33,536 nt of DNA from Flavobacterium sp. (lineage in GTDB: Bacteria; Bacteroidota; Bacteroidia; Flavobacteriales; Flavobacteriaceae): contig JAHEHC010000009.1 of assembly GCA_024644805.1 (NCBI GenBank), forward strand, positions 1 to 33,536. Direction: 5' to 3'. Positions 19,230 through 28,968 of the stretch are shown here, piece after piece; the first letter of the stretch is position 1; every line of letters begins with the position of its first letter. The translations under genes were made by a program, and so were the position numbers. Under the pieces are notes generated by a model. The model was not told the DNA's origin, ran no database searches, and saw only the letters and a program-made list of their open reading frames with translations.

Positions 19230-19871
19230 TTAGCCTTTGTTGCTCATTGCAGATAGCATACCACCATAAACACCGTTCAATGAAGAAAGGTTACTGGCCA
19301 AGTGCTCCATTTGTTGTTTAAGCTGAGATGCGTTTTCGGCAACTTGTTCATTCACTTCTGCCTGACGGCTGGTTGATTCAACTTGTACTTTATACAAACT
19401 GTTCAATGACTCCATTTGGGCTGCAGCCAACGCCATTTCCTCACTGTATTTTCTTGTAGCGTTCATTGCGTCTGCTGTTGGGGTCATCCCTTTTGCAGCA
19501 CCTTCAAACGATTTGATGCTCTCACTTAGGCTTCCCATCAATTCAGAATCGATTCTTGCATCTTTAAGCATTTCATCCAATTTCTTAGATAATATTCCCT
19601 GAGCATCTTTTGGGCTTTCTTTTTCATCTCCCAATCCACCAGCTAATTCAGGATAGACCAATGACCAATCTAGATCGTCATCTACCGGTTCGAATGCAGA
19701 TATTGCGAAAATGATAGCTTCAGTAATAAGTCCAATTGCTAATAATAAACCTCCATTCAATGGTCCTAATTCCCAGTGAAGAATTTTAAATAAAGCTCCT
19801 AGAATAACCACAGAAGCTCCAAGGCCGTAAGCCATGTTAAACAGTTTTTTAGATTGTCTTGATTGTGCCAT
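19230..19871 (-). CDS. gldL: Gliding motility / T9SS motor protein GldL
   Basis: KLFNMAYGLGASVVILGALFKILHWELGPLNGGLLLAIGLITEAIIFAISAFEP two-TM signature. Confidence 0.97.
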   Translation of the reverse strand: MAQSRQSKKLFNMAYGLGASVVILGALFKILHWELGPLNGGLLLAIGLITEAIIFAISAFEPVDDDLDWSLVYPELAGGLGDEKESPKDAQGILSKKLDEMLKDARIDSELMGSLSESIKSFEGAAKGMTPTADAMNATRKYSEEMALAAAQMESLNSLYKVQVESTSRQAEVNEQVAENASQLKQQMEHLASNLSSLNGVYGGMLSAMSNKG

Positions 19872-19916
19872 AATTCAATTGTTTTGTTAAGTTAAGTTTG
19901 TTTTATTTCTAATAGA

Positions 19917-21290
19917 TTATCGGGCGTCGCCAAATTTCTCATTTAATACTACGTCGGTACCCATATAATCTTGTACCGTTCTGAATCCAATATAACTCCT
20001 TGCAGAATCAGCATATTCATAATCTCTGGTACTTACCTGAAGAAAATAAGCAACATCTTTCCATGAACCTCCACGAACTACCTTTCTCTTATTCATTTGA
20101 TCGTTCACATTCGGGTTCATATTTGATGAATATTCATAAGAAGAGGGATCGTATGAAGATGCTACCCATTCCGATACATTTCCTGCCATGTTGTACAAGT
20201 TAAAATCGTTAGGATCGTATGCATCTGCCTCAACCGTATACAATGCCTGATCTGCTGCATAATCTCCTCTTAGGGGCTTGAAATTGGCCATAAAACAACC
20301 TCGGTCATTTTTAGCATAAGGTCCACCCCAAGGGAATGTAGCAGATTCCAGACCACCACGTGCTGCATATTCCCATTCGGCCTCACTTGGAAGTCTGAAT
20401 GAATTCACATGCTGTCGTCTTCTGGATTTTTGATATGAATTCTTATACAAGGTCCTCCAAGCACAGAATGCCTTTGCTTGTTTCCAGCTTACCCCTACTA
20501 CAGGGTATTCACCATAGGCCTGATGCCAGAAATAATCATTATGCATGGGTTCATTATAGGAATAGTTGAAATCTCTGATCCAAACAGTGGTGTCTGGATA
20601 GATCTTTAATTGTTCCTTGATGATGAAGTCTTTCCTCCTTTTATCTCTATTATTTGCAGCAGCTTCAATATCCATATACGAATATTGGAAGATCAGCTTA
20701 TCCACATCGATGGTACGCTGTCCATTATACGCCTCCTCAGCAGGGATGTACATGGTGTCCATCACTTCACTATAATATTCATCGGGATATTCGGATGTGT
20801 CCCAGATCAGATCTATATCGTTATTGATCTTTCTTCCGGCATAGAAATCTTCACCCATACCATAGTAATTATCATACATATACTGTTCATAGGGGGTCAT
20901 TTCCTCATTTTCCTGATCCACAAAAGCAAATTCGCCAATTCCATCGTCTCCTGGGGTTGAACCAACCTCATCGGCTAGAATAGCCAATTTTAGTCTTACT
21001 GTAGAATCTCTAACCCACTCTACGAATTGACGGTATTCCGAATTGGTGATCTCAGTTTCATCCATATAGAATGAACGTACCGTTACGGTTTTAGTCGGTG
21101 CATCGTTAACAGCGACAAAGTCATCGTCTGATTTACCCATTATAAAGGCTCCACCAGGCACCAATGTCATTCCATAAGGTTTTTCGGGATGCCATTTCTT
21201 TCCTTTTGTTCCGACTAGCTCACCTCTATCTCCAGAGTTACAACTACTTAAAATGGCAACAATCGCAGTGAATGCAATAAGCTTCTTCAT
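19917..21290 (-). CDS. gldK: Gliding motility / T9SS lipoprotein GldK (formylglycine-generating-enzyme-like fold)
   Basis: Lipobox AILSSCNSG; GGAFIMGKSDDD, RLPSEAEWEYAARGG, NLYNMAGNVSEWVASSYDP, VVRGGSWKD, IGFRTV. Confidence 0.97.
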   Translation of the reverse strand: MKKLIAFTAIVAILSSCNSGDRGELVGTKGKKWHPEKPYGMTLVPGGAFIMGKSDDDFVAVNDAPTKTVTVRSFYMDETEITNSEYRQFVEWVRDSTVRLKLAILADEVGSTPGDDGIGEFAFVDQENEEMTPYEQYMYDNYYGMGEDFYAGRKINNDIDLIWDTSEYPDEYYSEVMDTMYIPAEEAYNGQRTIDVDKLIFQYSYMDIEAAANNRDKRRKDFIIKEQLKIYPDTTVWIRDFNYSYNEPMHNDYFWHQAYGEYPVVGVSWKQAKAFCAWRTLYKNSYQKSRRRQHVNSFRLPSEAEWEYAARGGLESATFPWGGPYAKNDRGCFMANFKPLRGDYAADQALYTVEADAYDPNDFNLYNMAGNVSEWVASSYDPSSYEYSSNMNPNVNDQMNKRKVVRGGSWKDVAYFLQVSTRDYEYADSARSYIGFRTVQDYMGTDVVLNEKFGDAR

Positions 21291-21402
21291 AGGTATTTAG
21301 GTTAAATTAACGAGATTCAGGGCGTAAACCTATCCATAAATTTTTTAAAAAACAACATTTTTCTAAAAAAACCCCTTGCTCGAAAATACTTAGTTTGTTT
21401 GG

Positions 21403-22566
21403 TTATACTTCATTTTTTTGGCGGGCTTTAAACCACCTTTCAGGAATTTCCTGATTACATGCACCCAAATAATCGCCATAAGTGCATGGTAATAACGTTT
21501 TTCTTTTTAATTTATTATTAACATTTGAAATAAAAGGCAACTCAATCCACCAACGTTCTGTTTTGTTGCTTTTTTTGAATTTGAGGATCTCATTATCAAT
21601 TGGCACTTTATACGTGGTATATAACGATTCATTACCAAAATCCTCATCGTCAATCCTAAAATTCACGCCCTCGATGAAATACCAGATCACCTGTGCTATC
21701 AGCATTGCAGCTGTTTCTGATTCCTCAAAATCATTCAACTCATAAATTCCAAACGATGAAACCCTGTTACTGATTCCGGCATACCTTGCTATAGTACAAA
21801 TTTCCCGGCTATCAAATCCATTGGGATTCCTCTTGTTTTTATAACTTAATTCATTGCTTTTTATTGCATCAATGTCCAAAGTCACCAAGTCCGAATTTCT
21901 CATAATCGGTTCGACCATGGTCAGGTCTGAAGTCACCTCACCCAATCTGTGACCGTCGAAATACAATTTCTCCAATAAGGCGATCTCGCCCGGAGCATTA
22001 TAGAACGACTGATACCCAATATTGCTGTAGTTGAAAAGATTATAGGGTTTATCGACTATGATCTTTCCTAAATATGATTTATTGGTGATGGGTAGATCGG
22101 CATCTCCAAGATCGAACCTGCTGTCGATATTGGTGATATTCACCATTCTACTTTTAGTATCATAGGAGCGATATTGTGCATAGACCAGATCCTGACCTCC
22201 ACCCAATACAATCGGAATGATCGAATGATCCAATAACGAAGAAATAACCGACTTCAAGGCAAAATAGGTGTCATCGACCGTTTCACCCTTGTCTATGTCT
22301 CCAAGATCAACGATACCATGGTTCCAGTTTCCAGGATACAAAGAATAAAGTGCCCTCCTTATGGGGTCGAATGCTATCTCTTCACCAATATAATTGGTGT
22401 CCCTCCTATTCTCATTAACTCCAATAATGGCAAATTTAACCGAATCGATCGATGGGAGATCACCTGCTTTTGAATAGGATATGATCTGCTTTCCCAATAC
22501 TCCTTGAGGTAAGACCTCTTTATGTGCTATTACTGACTTGGATACGGGTTTTAAAAAATCTATCAT
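21403..22566 (-). CDS. Arginase/formimidoylglutamase-fold protein with degenerate metal-binding motifs
   Basis: IPIVLGGGQDLVYAQYRSYD, VNITNIDSRFDLGD, GEIALLEKLYFDGHRLGEVTSDLTMVEPIMRNSDLVTLDIDAIKSNE resemble arginase-family blocks; 4-bp ATGA overlap with topA. Confidence 0.8.
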   Translation of the reverse strand: MIDFLKPVSKSVIAHKEVLPQGVLGKQIISYSKAGDLPSIDSVKFAIIGVNENRRDTNYIGEEIAFDPIRRALYSLYPGNWNHGIVDLGDIDKGETVDDTYFALKSVISSLLDHSIIPIVLGGGQDLVYAQYRSYDTKSRMVNITNIDSRFDLGDADLPITNKSYLGKIIVDKPYNLFNYSNIGYQSFYNAPGEIALLEKLYFDGHRLGEVTSDLTMVEPIMRNSDLVTLDIDAIKSNELSYKNKRNPNGFDSREICTIARYAGISNRVSSFGIYELNDFEESETAAMLIAQVIWYFIEGVNFRIDDEDFGNESLYTTYKVPIDNEILKFKKSNKTERWWIELPFISNVNNKLKRKTLLPCTYGDYLGACNQEIPERWFKARQKNEV

Positions 22567-25046
22567 GATTTTTTCTTAACTGTTGACTTTCTCTTTTTAG
22601 CAGAATTCTTCTCGATGAGTTCCTTAGCCTGTTCTAAAGTTATCTTATCGGCTTTTGTTGTTTTAGGCAATTCGACCTTGACTTTACCCTTGATCAGGTT
22701 AAACCGTCCCCACCTTGCTTTCTCAAGTCGAATTCCTTCATCTGGCCATTCATTGATCAATTTATCGATCTCCTTCTGTTTTTTAGCCTCGATCAATTCT
22801 ATTACATCCTCATCTGAAAGATTATCAAAATCATATTTCCTATTCACATTGATGAACATGTTGTTCCATTTGATAAAAGGCCCAAATCGACCTTTTCCCT
22901 TTTGCACCGGCATCTCCTCATATACATATATAGGTGCATCTGCCTTTTTCTTTTCATCGATCAGTTGAACAGCATGATCCATATCCATTTCAAGCGGATC
23001 CATTCCTTTAGGTAATGAAATGAACTTTTTATCATATTTGATATAGGGTCCAAATCGCCCATTATTAACCTCTACTTCCAATCCATCATGAGTTCCTAAC
23101 ATTTTTGGAAGCTTAAAGAGATCCATCACCTCTTCAAAAGTGATTTGATGCAGTTGCTGATCTGGTCGGAGACTTGCGAATTGTTTTTCTTCATCGTCAG
23201 GTTCTCCGATCTGGGCCATCGGACCAAATCTTCCCAGTCGTACCAATACCACTTTTCCGGTTTGAGGATCCTTACCCAGGACTCTTTCTCCACTTTCACG
23301 ATCGGCATTCTCGGTAACATCCTCTACCTGTGGGTGAAATTTCTGATAGAAGTCCTTTAAGATTTCAGCCCAAGCGATCTTCCCTTCTGCTATGTTATCA
23401 AAGTCCTCTTCGACCTTAGCCGTAAAATTGTAATCCAGGATCGATGAAAAGTTGGCAACCAGAAAATCATTGACGATCATACCGATATCGGTAGGAACCA
23501 ACTTTCCTTTATCCGATCCTACCATTTCTGTTAGCTGTTTCTTTTGAATCTGATCTTCCAACACAAATTGTACATACGCTCTTTCCTGACCTTCGATAGA
23601 TCCTTTCTCTACATAATTTCTGTTGATGATAGTAGAGATTGTCGGTGCATAAGTAGACGGTCGTCCAATACCCAATTCCTCCATTTTCTTTACCAATGAA
23701 GCTTCTGTATACCTATAGGGAGGTTTTGTGAATCGTTCGGTTGCAGTGATATAATTCCTGATCAATGCATCTCCAACATTTAAGTTTGGTAGCATGCCCT
23801 CCTGTTCTTCATCTTCCAGATCGGACCCTTCAAGATAGACCTTTAAGAATCCTTCGAATTTTATCATTTCCCCTTTTGCAACAAATTGTTCTTTAACGGT
23901 TGATGCAGACCCTATTTTTATATTAACACTGGTTCGCTCCAATTGAGCGTCACTCATCTGTGAAGCAATGGTCCTCTTCCAAATGAGGTCGTACAAACGG
24001 ACTTGATCATATTCTCCTTCAATACTCGAATTGAACATATTTGTTGGCCGGATCGCTTCATGTGCTTCTTGTGCTCCCTTAGATCTTCCCCGGTAATTTC
24101 TTGGATGGCTATACTCCTTGCCAAATGAATCTGCTATTGCTTGTTTGGCCGCATTCTTAGCCTCATTCGACAAGTTCACACTATCGGTTCTCATATAAGT
24201 GATAAGACCTGCCTCGTACAATCGCTGCGCAATCGTCATGGTCTTCCCTACTGAAAAATAAAGTTTTCTTGAGGCCTCCTGTTGAAGTGTCGATGTGGTA
24301 AAAGGAGGTGCAGGTGATTTCTTAGCAGGCTTCTTAGTAAGATCAGAGATCGAATAGGATGCTCCGATGTTCTTCTTTAAAAATGTTTCAGCCTCTTCTG
24401 AGGTGTTGAAGTTTTTTGGAAGGGCCGCTTTAAAACGTTGTCCCTTTTCGTTGGTGAATTCTGCAACAACTCTATAGGAAGGAGCTGCTACAAATTGCTC
24501 GATCTGTCTTTCCCTTTCCACGATCAATCGCACTGCCACCGACTGAACACGACCTGCGGACAATCCACCTTTTACCTTTCTCCATAGTACCGGTGAAAGC
24601 TCATATCCTACCAATCTATCCAATACCCTTCGGGCTTGTTGTGCATCTACCAGATCGTAATTGATGTCCCTTGGATTCTCAATTGCGGTTTGAATGGCCG
24701 ATTTTGTGATCTCGTGAAATACGATCCGTTTGGTGTTTTCCTTATTTAATTTCAGGGTTTCAGACAAATGCCAGGCAATAGCCTCTCCTTCTCGATCCTC
24801 ATCACTGGCCAGCCAAACCTTTTCGGCTTTTTTCGACAAGATTCTTAGATCCTTAACGATTTTCTTCTTGTCGTTAGGTACTATATATTTAGGTGTGAAA
24901 TCACCATCCACGTCTACTCCAAGCTCTTTGGAAGGAAGATCAGAAATGTGTCCAAAACTGGACGCAACTTTAAAATCTTTACCTAGAAATTTCTCAATGG
25001 TCTTCGCTTTAGCAGGTGATTCAACAATCACTAAATTTTTGATCAT
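22563..25046 (-). CDS. topA: DNA topoisomerase I (type IA)
   Basis: MIKNLVIVESPAKAKTIEKFLGKDFKVASSFGHISDLP, DEDREGEAIAWHL, GLITYMRTDSVNLS, GIGRPSTYAPTISTI. Confidence 0.98.
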   Translation of the reverse strand: MIKNLVIVESPAKAKTIEKFLGKDFKVASSFGHISDLPSKELGVDVDGDFTPKYIVPNDKKKIVKDLRILSKKAEKVWLASDEDREGEAIAWHLSETLKLNKENTKRIVFHEITKSAIQTAIENPRDINYDLVDAQQARRVLDRLVGYELSPVLWRKVKGGLSAGRVQSVAVRLIVERERQIEQFVAAPSYRVVAEFTNEKGQRFKAALPKNFNTSEEAETFLKKNIGASYSISDLTKKPAKKSPAPPFTTSTLQQEASRKLYFSVGKTMTIAQRLYEAGLITYMRTDSVNLSNEAKNAAKQAIADSFGKEYSHPRNYRGRSKGAQEAHEAIRPTNMFNSSIEGEYDQVRLYDLIWKRTIASQMSDAQLERTSVNIKIGSASTVKEQFVAKGEMIKFEGFLKVYLEGSDLEDEEQEGMLPNLNVGDALIRNYITATERFTKPPYRYTEASLVKKMEELGIGRPSTYAPTISTIINRNYVEKGSIEGQERAYVQFVLEDQIQKKQLTEMVGSDKGKLVPTDIGMIVNDFLVANFSSILDYNFTAKVEEDFDNIAEGKIAWAEILKDFYQKFHPQVEDVTENADRESGERVLGKDPQTGKVVLVRLGRFGPMAQIGEPDDEEKQFASLRPDQQLHQITFEEVMDLFKLPKMLGTHDGLEVEVNNGRFGPYIKYDKKFISLPKGMDPLEMDMDHAVQLIDEKKKADAPIYVYEEMPVQKGKGRFGPFIKWNNMFINVNRKYDFDNLSDEDVIELIEAKKQKEIDKLINEWPDEGIRLEKARWGRFNLIKGKVKVELPKTTKADKITLEQAKELIEKNSAKKRKSTVKKKS

Positions 25047-25144
25047 AATGATTTTTGTTTGGGCTACAAAAGTATATGATTTTTTTAAATCGCTATTTAA
25101 TACGAGAAGTTTTAGATCAGATGTCGGTTGTCAGCTTCGTAAAA

Positions 25145-25915
25145 TCAGGACCATTCATCGGTATCTGAAACAGCTGCTTCACCATCAAATCCAATCGTGT
25201 CCTTATAGAAGTAATACATAGGTAGATGAACAAAAAATGCGGTAACAAAAACCCCAACAACACAAAGTAGTACTCCCAATTGTGCAATGAATGATGATAG
25301 GATGATCAGGCCAAATGCGATCAACCAGTACTTATGTCCCAGTTTAAAACTCGCCTTGATCAGATCATTTATCGATAATTTTTCATTGAAGGCGAACATC
25401 ACCTGTATGATTTGCAATGGGACCATCACATAAAAAATGGGCAGGTAACACAATAAGACCGCTGCAATGGAGATTAAAAAAGTAGCAATTGAAATTAGAA
25501 GTACTTTAGAAAGATTCTCCCCCTTCAAATAAACAAAATACCCACCTATATCCTCGTCAGAATCCAAATCGGCCTTCTTCAATGCTCTGAAGAAGTGAGC
25601 TATGATGCCCAATGAGATGGCCTGGACCACAAAAACCAGTGCAAAGACTACGATACTGTATATTACGATCAGCATGACGGAGGGTTCCCAGGATTCATAG
25701 TATCCATAGGAATTGTATCTCCCCTGTTTACCCATCATGATAATAATTGGAGTATATACCACCATTATTAAAGGAATTACAATGGCTATGAGGATCAATG
25801 CATGATACAAGGCCGTTTCCCAAACCTTTTTAAATAGATCGAAACTCTTGGTTAGAATATCACTAAAATCCGGTTTTGAAGAAGATTCAATTTTTTGAAA
25901 TATATCTGTTTTCAT
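25145..25915 (-). CDS. Integral membrane protein of unknown function (multiple TM segments)
   Basis: 256 aa with several hydrophobic segments (LYHALILIAIVIPLIMVVYTPIIIMM, VMLIVIYSIVVFALVFVVQAISLGIIAHF, VLLISIATFLISIAAVLLCYLPIFY). Confidence 0.75.
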   Translation of the reverse strand: MKTDIFQKIESSSKPDFSDILTKSFDLFKKVWETALYHALILIAIVIPLIMVVYTPIIIMMGKQGRYNSYGYYESWEPSVMLIVIYSIVVFALVFVVQAISLGIIAHFFRALKKADLDSDEDIGGYFVYLKGENLSKVLLISIATFLISIAAVLLCYLPIFYVMVPLQIIQVMFAFNEKLSINDLIKASFKLGHKYWLIAFGLIILSSFIAQLGVLLCVVGVFVTAFFVHLPMYYFYKDTIGFDGEAAVSDTDEWS

Positions 25916-25929
25916 TATGATTTCAATTG

Positions 25930-25950
25930 ATTAGTATACCATTAGTATAC
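25930..25950. promoter_or_regulatory. Tandem 10-nt direct repeats ATTAGTATAC, 11-bp period, each with a GTATAC palindrome; possible operator
   Basis: Direct reading: attagtatac-c-attagtatac in the divergent region between the membrane-protein gene and miaB. Confidence 0.4.
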
Positions 25951-25976
25951 AAAGTTAAGAAAAAGTAATCTGCCAC

Positions 25977-26009
25977 TTTGTCATAAACTTCAATTAAATT
26001 GTATCTTTG
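25977..26009 (+). promoter_or_regulatory. Bacteroidota-type promoter upstream of miaB (TTTG-N21-TATCTTTG)
   Basis: tttg at 25977-25980 and tatctttg at 26002-26009. Confidence 0.65.
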
Positions 26010-26081
26010 CTTTGAATTTTTGAAACAGGCATATAAATTGAGCTCATTGAAGCTCCTGTAAAGAAATCTGACAAAAAGTAG

Positions 26082-27527
26082 ATGGAAAAGATCATAGACG
26101 AGAACAAACAAGGTGAAGCTTTGATTCTGAAAGCCAAAAAAGGCAATGAGCGTAAATTGTTCATTGAGAGTTATGGTTGTCAGATGAATTTCAGCGACAG
26201 CGAGATCGTTGCCTCAATCCTGACCAAGGAAGGATTCAACACCACGAATTTACTGGAAGAAGCTGACCTGGTTCTGGTCAATACCTGTTCCATAAGAGAC
26301 AAAGCCGAGCAGACCATTAGAAAGCGGCTGGAAAAATACAATGCAGTTAAAAAGATCAATCCCTCCATGAAAGTGGGTGTATTGGGATGCATGGCCGAGC
26401 GACTTAAAAGCAAATTCCTCGATGAGGAAAAGATCGTGGACCTTGTGGTTGGACCCGATGCCTATAAAGATCTTCCCAACCTCATTAAAGAAGTCGATGA
26501 AGGACGAGATGCCGTGAATGTTATTCTTTCCAAAGATGAGACCTACGGGGATATCTCACCGGTTCGCCTGGGGGGATATGGCGTGACTGCCTTTGTTAGT
26601 ATCACCAGAGGATGTGACAATATGTGCACCTTCTGTGTAGTTCCTTTCACAAGAGGAAGGGAACGCAGTAGAGACCCACAAAGCATACTTAAAGAGGTCA
26701 ATGAACTTCATGAAAAAGGGTATAAGGAGGTCACTCTGCTGGGTCAGAATGTGGATAGTTATCTTTGGTATGGCGGTGGACTCAAAAAGGATTTTAAGAA
26801 TGCGTCTGATATTCAGAAGGCCACTTCGGTGAATTTCGCACAATTATTGTCCATGGTCGCCGAGGAACAACCCAAGATGCGATTACGTTTCTCCACTTCC
26901 AATCCTCAGGATATGACTGAAGATGTGCTGCATGCGATGGCAAAATATCCCAACATTTGCAATTATATTCATCTACCGGTACAGAGTGGAAGTTCTCGTA
27001 TTTTGGATCTGATGAACCGTCAGCATACCCGAGAGGAGTATATGCAACTCATCGATAGAATATGGGAGATCATACCAGATTGTGCTATCTCACAGGATAT
27101 CATTACCGGGTTTCCGACTGAGACTGAAGAAGATCATCAGGACACCATGAGCCTCATGGATTATGTGAAATACAGCTTTGGATTCATGTTTGTCTATTCC
27201 GAAAGACCCGGAACATTAGCTGCCAGAAAGATCGAAGACGACATTCCCATGGAGGTCAAGAAAAGGCGTCTAACTGAGATAGTCGATCTGCAACAAAAAC
27301 ACAGTGCCTATAGAACCAAAGAGTTTTTAGGCAAAACGGTGGAAGTCCTTATTGAGAAAGAATCCAAGAAAAGTGATCAACATTGGAGTGGACGAACACA
27401 GCAAAATACGGTTGCGGTATTTCCTAAGGAACATTACAAACCGGGGGATTTTGTATTGGTGAAGATCAATGACTGTACCAGTGCCACACTTATTGGAGAA
27501 GCTGAGGGAATTTCAGAAAACAATTAA
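26082..27527 (+). CDS. miaB: tRNA-2-methylthio-N6-dimethylallyladenosine synthase MiaB
   Basis: [15 protein letters not shown], radical SAM motif [34 protein letters not shown]-terminal TRAM-like domain. Confidence 0.97.
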   Translation: MEKIIDENKQGEALILKAKKGNERKLFIESYGCQMNFSDSEIVASILTKEGFNTTNLLEEADLVLVNTCSIRDKAEQTIRKRLEKYNAVKKINPSMKVGVLGCMAERLKSKFLDEEKIVDLVVGPDAYKDLPNLIKEVDEGRDAVNVILSKDETYGDISPVRLGGYGVTAFVSITRGCDNMCTFCVVPFTRGRERSRDPQSILKEVNELHEKGYKEVTLLGQNVDSYLWYGGGLKKDFKNASDIQKATSVNFAQLLSMVAEEQPKMRLRFSTSNPQDMTEDVLHAMAKYPNICNYIHLPVQSGSSRILDLMNRQHTREEYMQLIDRIWEIIPDCAISQDIITGFPTETEEDHQDTMSLMDYVKYSFGFMFVYSERPGTLAARKIEDDIPMEVKKRRLTEIVDLQQKHSAYRTKEFLGKTVEVLIEKESKKSDQHWSGRTQQNTVAVFPKEHYKPGDFVLVKINDCTSATLIGEAEGISENN

Positions 27528-27538
27528 TTCTGATTATA

Positions 27539-28966
27539 ATGAAAAAAAATCTATTTTTTTTAGTGATAATTTCAGTTTTAGTGGGCTGTTCCAAAGACGG
27601 GGATCAGATCATCATCACTAATGAGAATTTTGTTGACCCGGATGGAGATGGTGTAGAAACCGTACAGGAAGAACGTGATGGAACTAACCCAAATGCCCCT
27701 TGTCAATATAATTCCGACAGTCAAATATTTTCGAGAACTTCTGAAGCATGGCGAAATTTGGATTGTGATGGTGATGGGGTTTCCAATGGAAAAGAGTTGG
27801 ACCCAAATGGTGATGGCACACTTGGCCCCAATCAGACAAATCCAAGGTCAGCATGTGATTATAATCCACTTCATCAAGATTTCTCAATCACAACAGTTGA
27901 ATGGCGATTAATCGATTGTGATGGCGATGGCGTTGTTAATGGTGATGAACTCGATCCAGATGGAAATAACTCAAATGATAGCAATGGCACCGATCCCTTT
28001 GACTGGTGTGACCTTATGATTTCAATGCAAACTGTAGATCCAAATCCAAATTGGTTTGAAGAAGATTGTGATGGGGATTGTAAGACCAACGGGGAAGAAA
28101 TAGATCAAGAAACCGATCCACTTGATGGGTCTGATTTTTATGGAAGTGGCGATCACCTAAACCAAATTTGGTTTATTGTATCTGACCAGACCCCATTTAG
28201 AAAACATTTTTTCGATCATCAGGGATCCCGTTATATAAAGACTGTTGATCAAAGTGGACAAACACTTTCCAATTTTGAGTACGACACTTCTAATAATTTG
28301 ATCATGGTTGAAATAAATGACTCAGCATTCAATTCAATTACAACTTATGAATACATGGGTGGAGTGATCACTGAAGTGACCATCAACGAAAATGGAAATG
28401 TAACTGTCATTGATGTTGATTTTATTGATAACACAATTATAACACATGACGGATCTGAACCGGCAGGCCAGTTCAAAAGTAAAATTACCTTAGATCCTGT
28501 TTATCAAAAAGTGACCTTATTGGAATCATTTTATCAAATAGGTTCCGATTGGCTATACGACAGTAACGTATATACTTATGATATCAATTTTGAAAATCTT
28601 CAGAGTATAAATACAACTATTTTAGGGTATGATCCAGATACCGAAGAGTTCTACGATCTCAACGAGAACAATTGGCTCAATCAAACTTTTAGTTACAGTA
28701 ACACGACAACATTGAATCCTTCCTTAGCATCAATGAATAATATCTATATTAATTACTTATTGAATGATGATATTCTAAATTGGTATTGGCAAATCGAAAA
28801 AGCAAGTACAAGCAAATCTTTTTTAACCAGTTACTCATATGCGTCAGATTATATAGGTTTTGATATCAGTTATGGTGTTAATTGTGAGCAAAATAACCAC
28901 CTCCCCTATGAGGCCTATTATTCAACACTTGATTACCAACATGAAATTGATATAATTTACGAATAA
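27539..28966 (+). CDS. Lipoprotein with thrombospondin type-3-like Ca-binding repeats
   Basis: Lipobox SVLVGC; repeats DPDGDGVETVQEERDGTNP, DCDGDGVSNGKELDPNGDG, DCDGDGVVNGDELDPDGNN, DCDGDCKTNGEEIDQETDP. Confidence 0.85.
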   Translation: MKKNLFFLVIISVLVGCSKDGDQIIITNENFVDPDGDGVETVQEERDGTNPNAPCQYNSDSQIFSRTSEAWRNLDCDGDGVSNGKELDPNGDGTLGPNQTNPRSACDYNPLHQDFSITTVEWRLIDCDGDGVVNGDELDPDGNNSNDSNGTDPFDWCDLMISMQTVDPNPNWFEEDCDGDCKTNGEEIDQETDPLDGSDFYGSGDHLNQIWFIVSDQTPFRKHFFDHQGSRYIKTVDQSGQTLSNFEYDTSNNLIMVEINDSAFNSITTYEYMGGVITEVTINENGNVTVIDVDFIDNTIITHDGSEPAGQFKSKITLDPVYQKVTLLESFYQIGSDWLYDSNVYTYDINFENLQSINTTILGYDPDTEEFYDLNENNWLNQTFSYSNTTTLNPSLASMNNIYINYLLNDDILNWYWQIEKASTSKSFLTSYSYASDYIGFDISYGVNCEQNNHLPYEAYYSTLDYQHEIDIIYE

Positions 28967-28968
28967 CT

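Noticed and set aside
19917-21290. Annotation as a sulfatase-modifying formylglycine-generating enzyme
   Set aside because: The FGE-like fold is characteristic of GldK, and the gldL-M-N context settles the call.
24730-25221. 163-aa plus-strand ORF over the topA start
   Set aside because: Antisense to topA and the neighbouring membrane-protein gene; no domain evidence.
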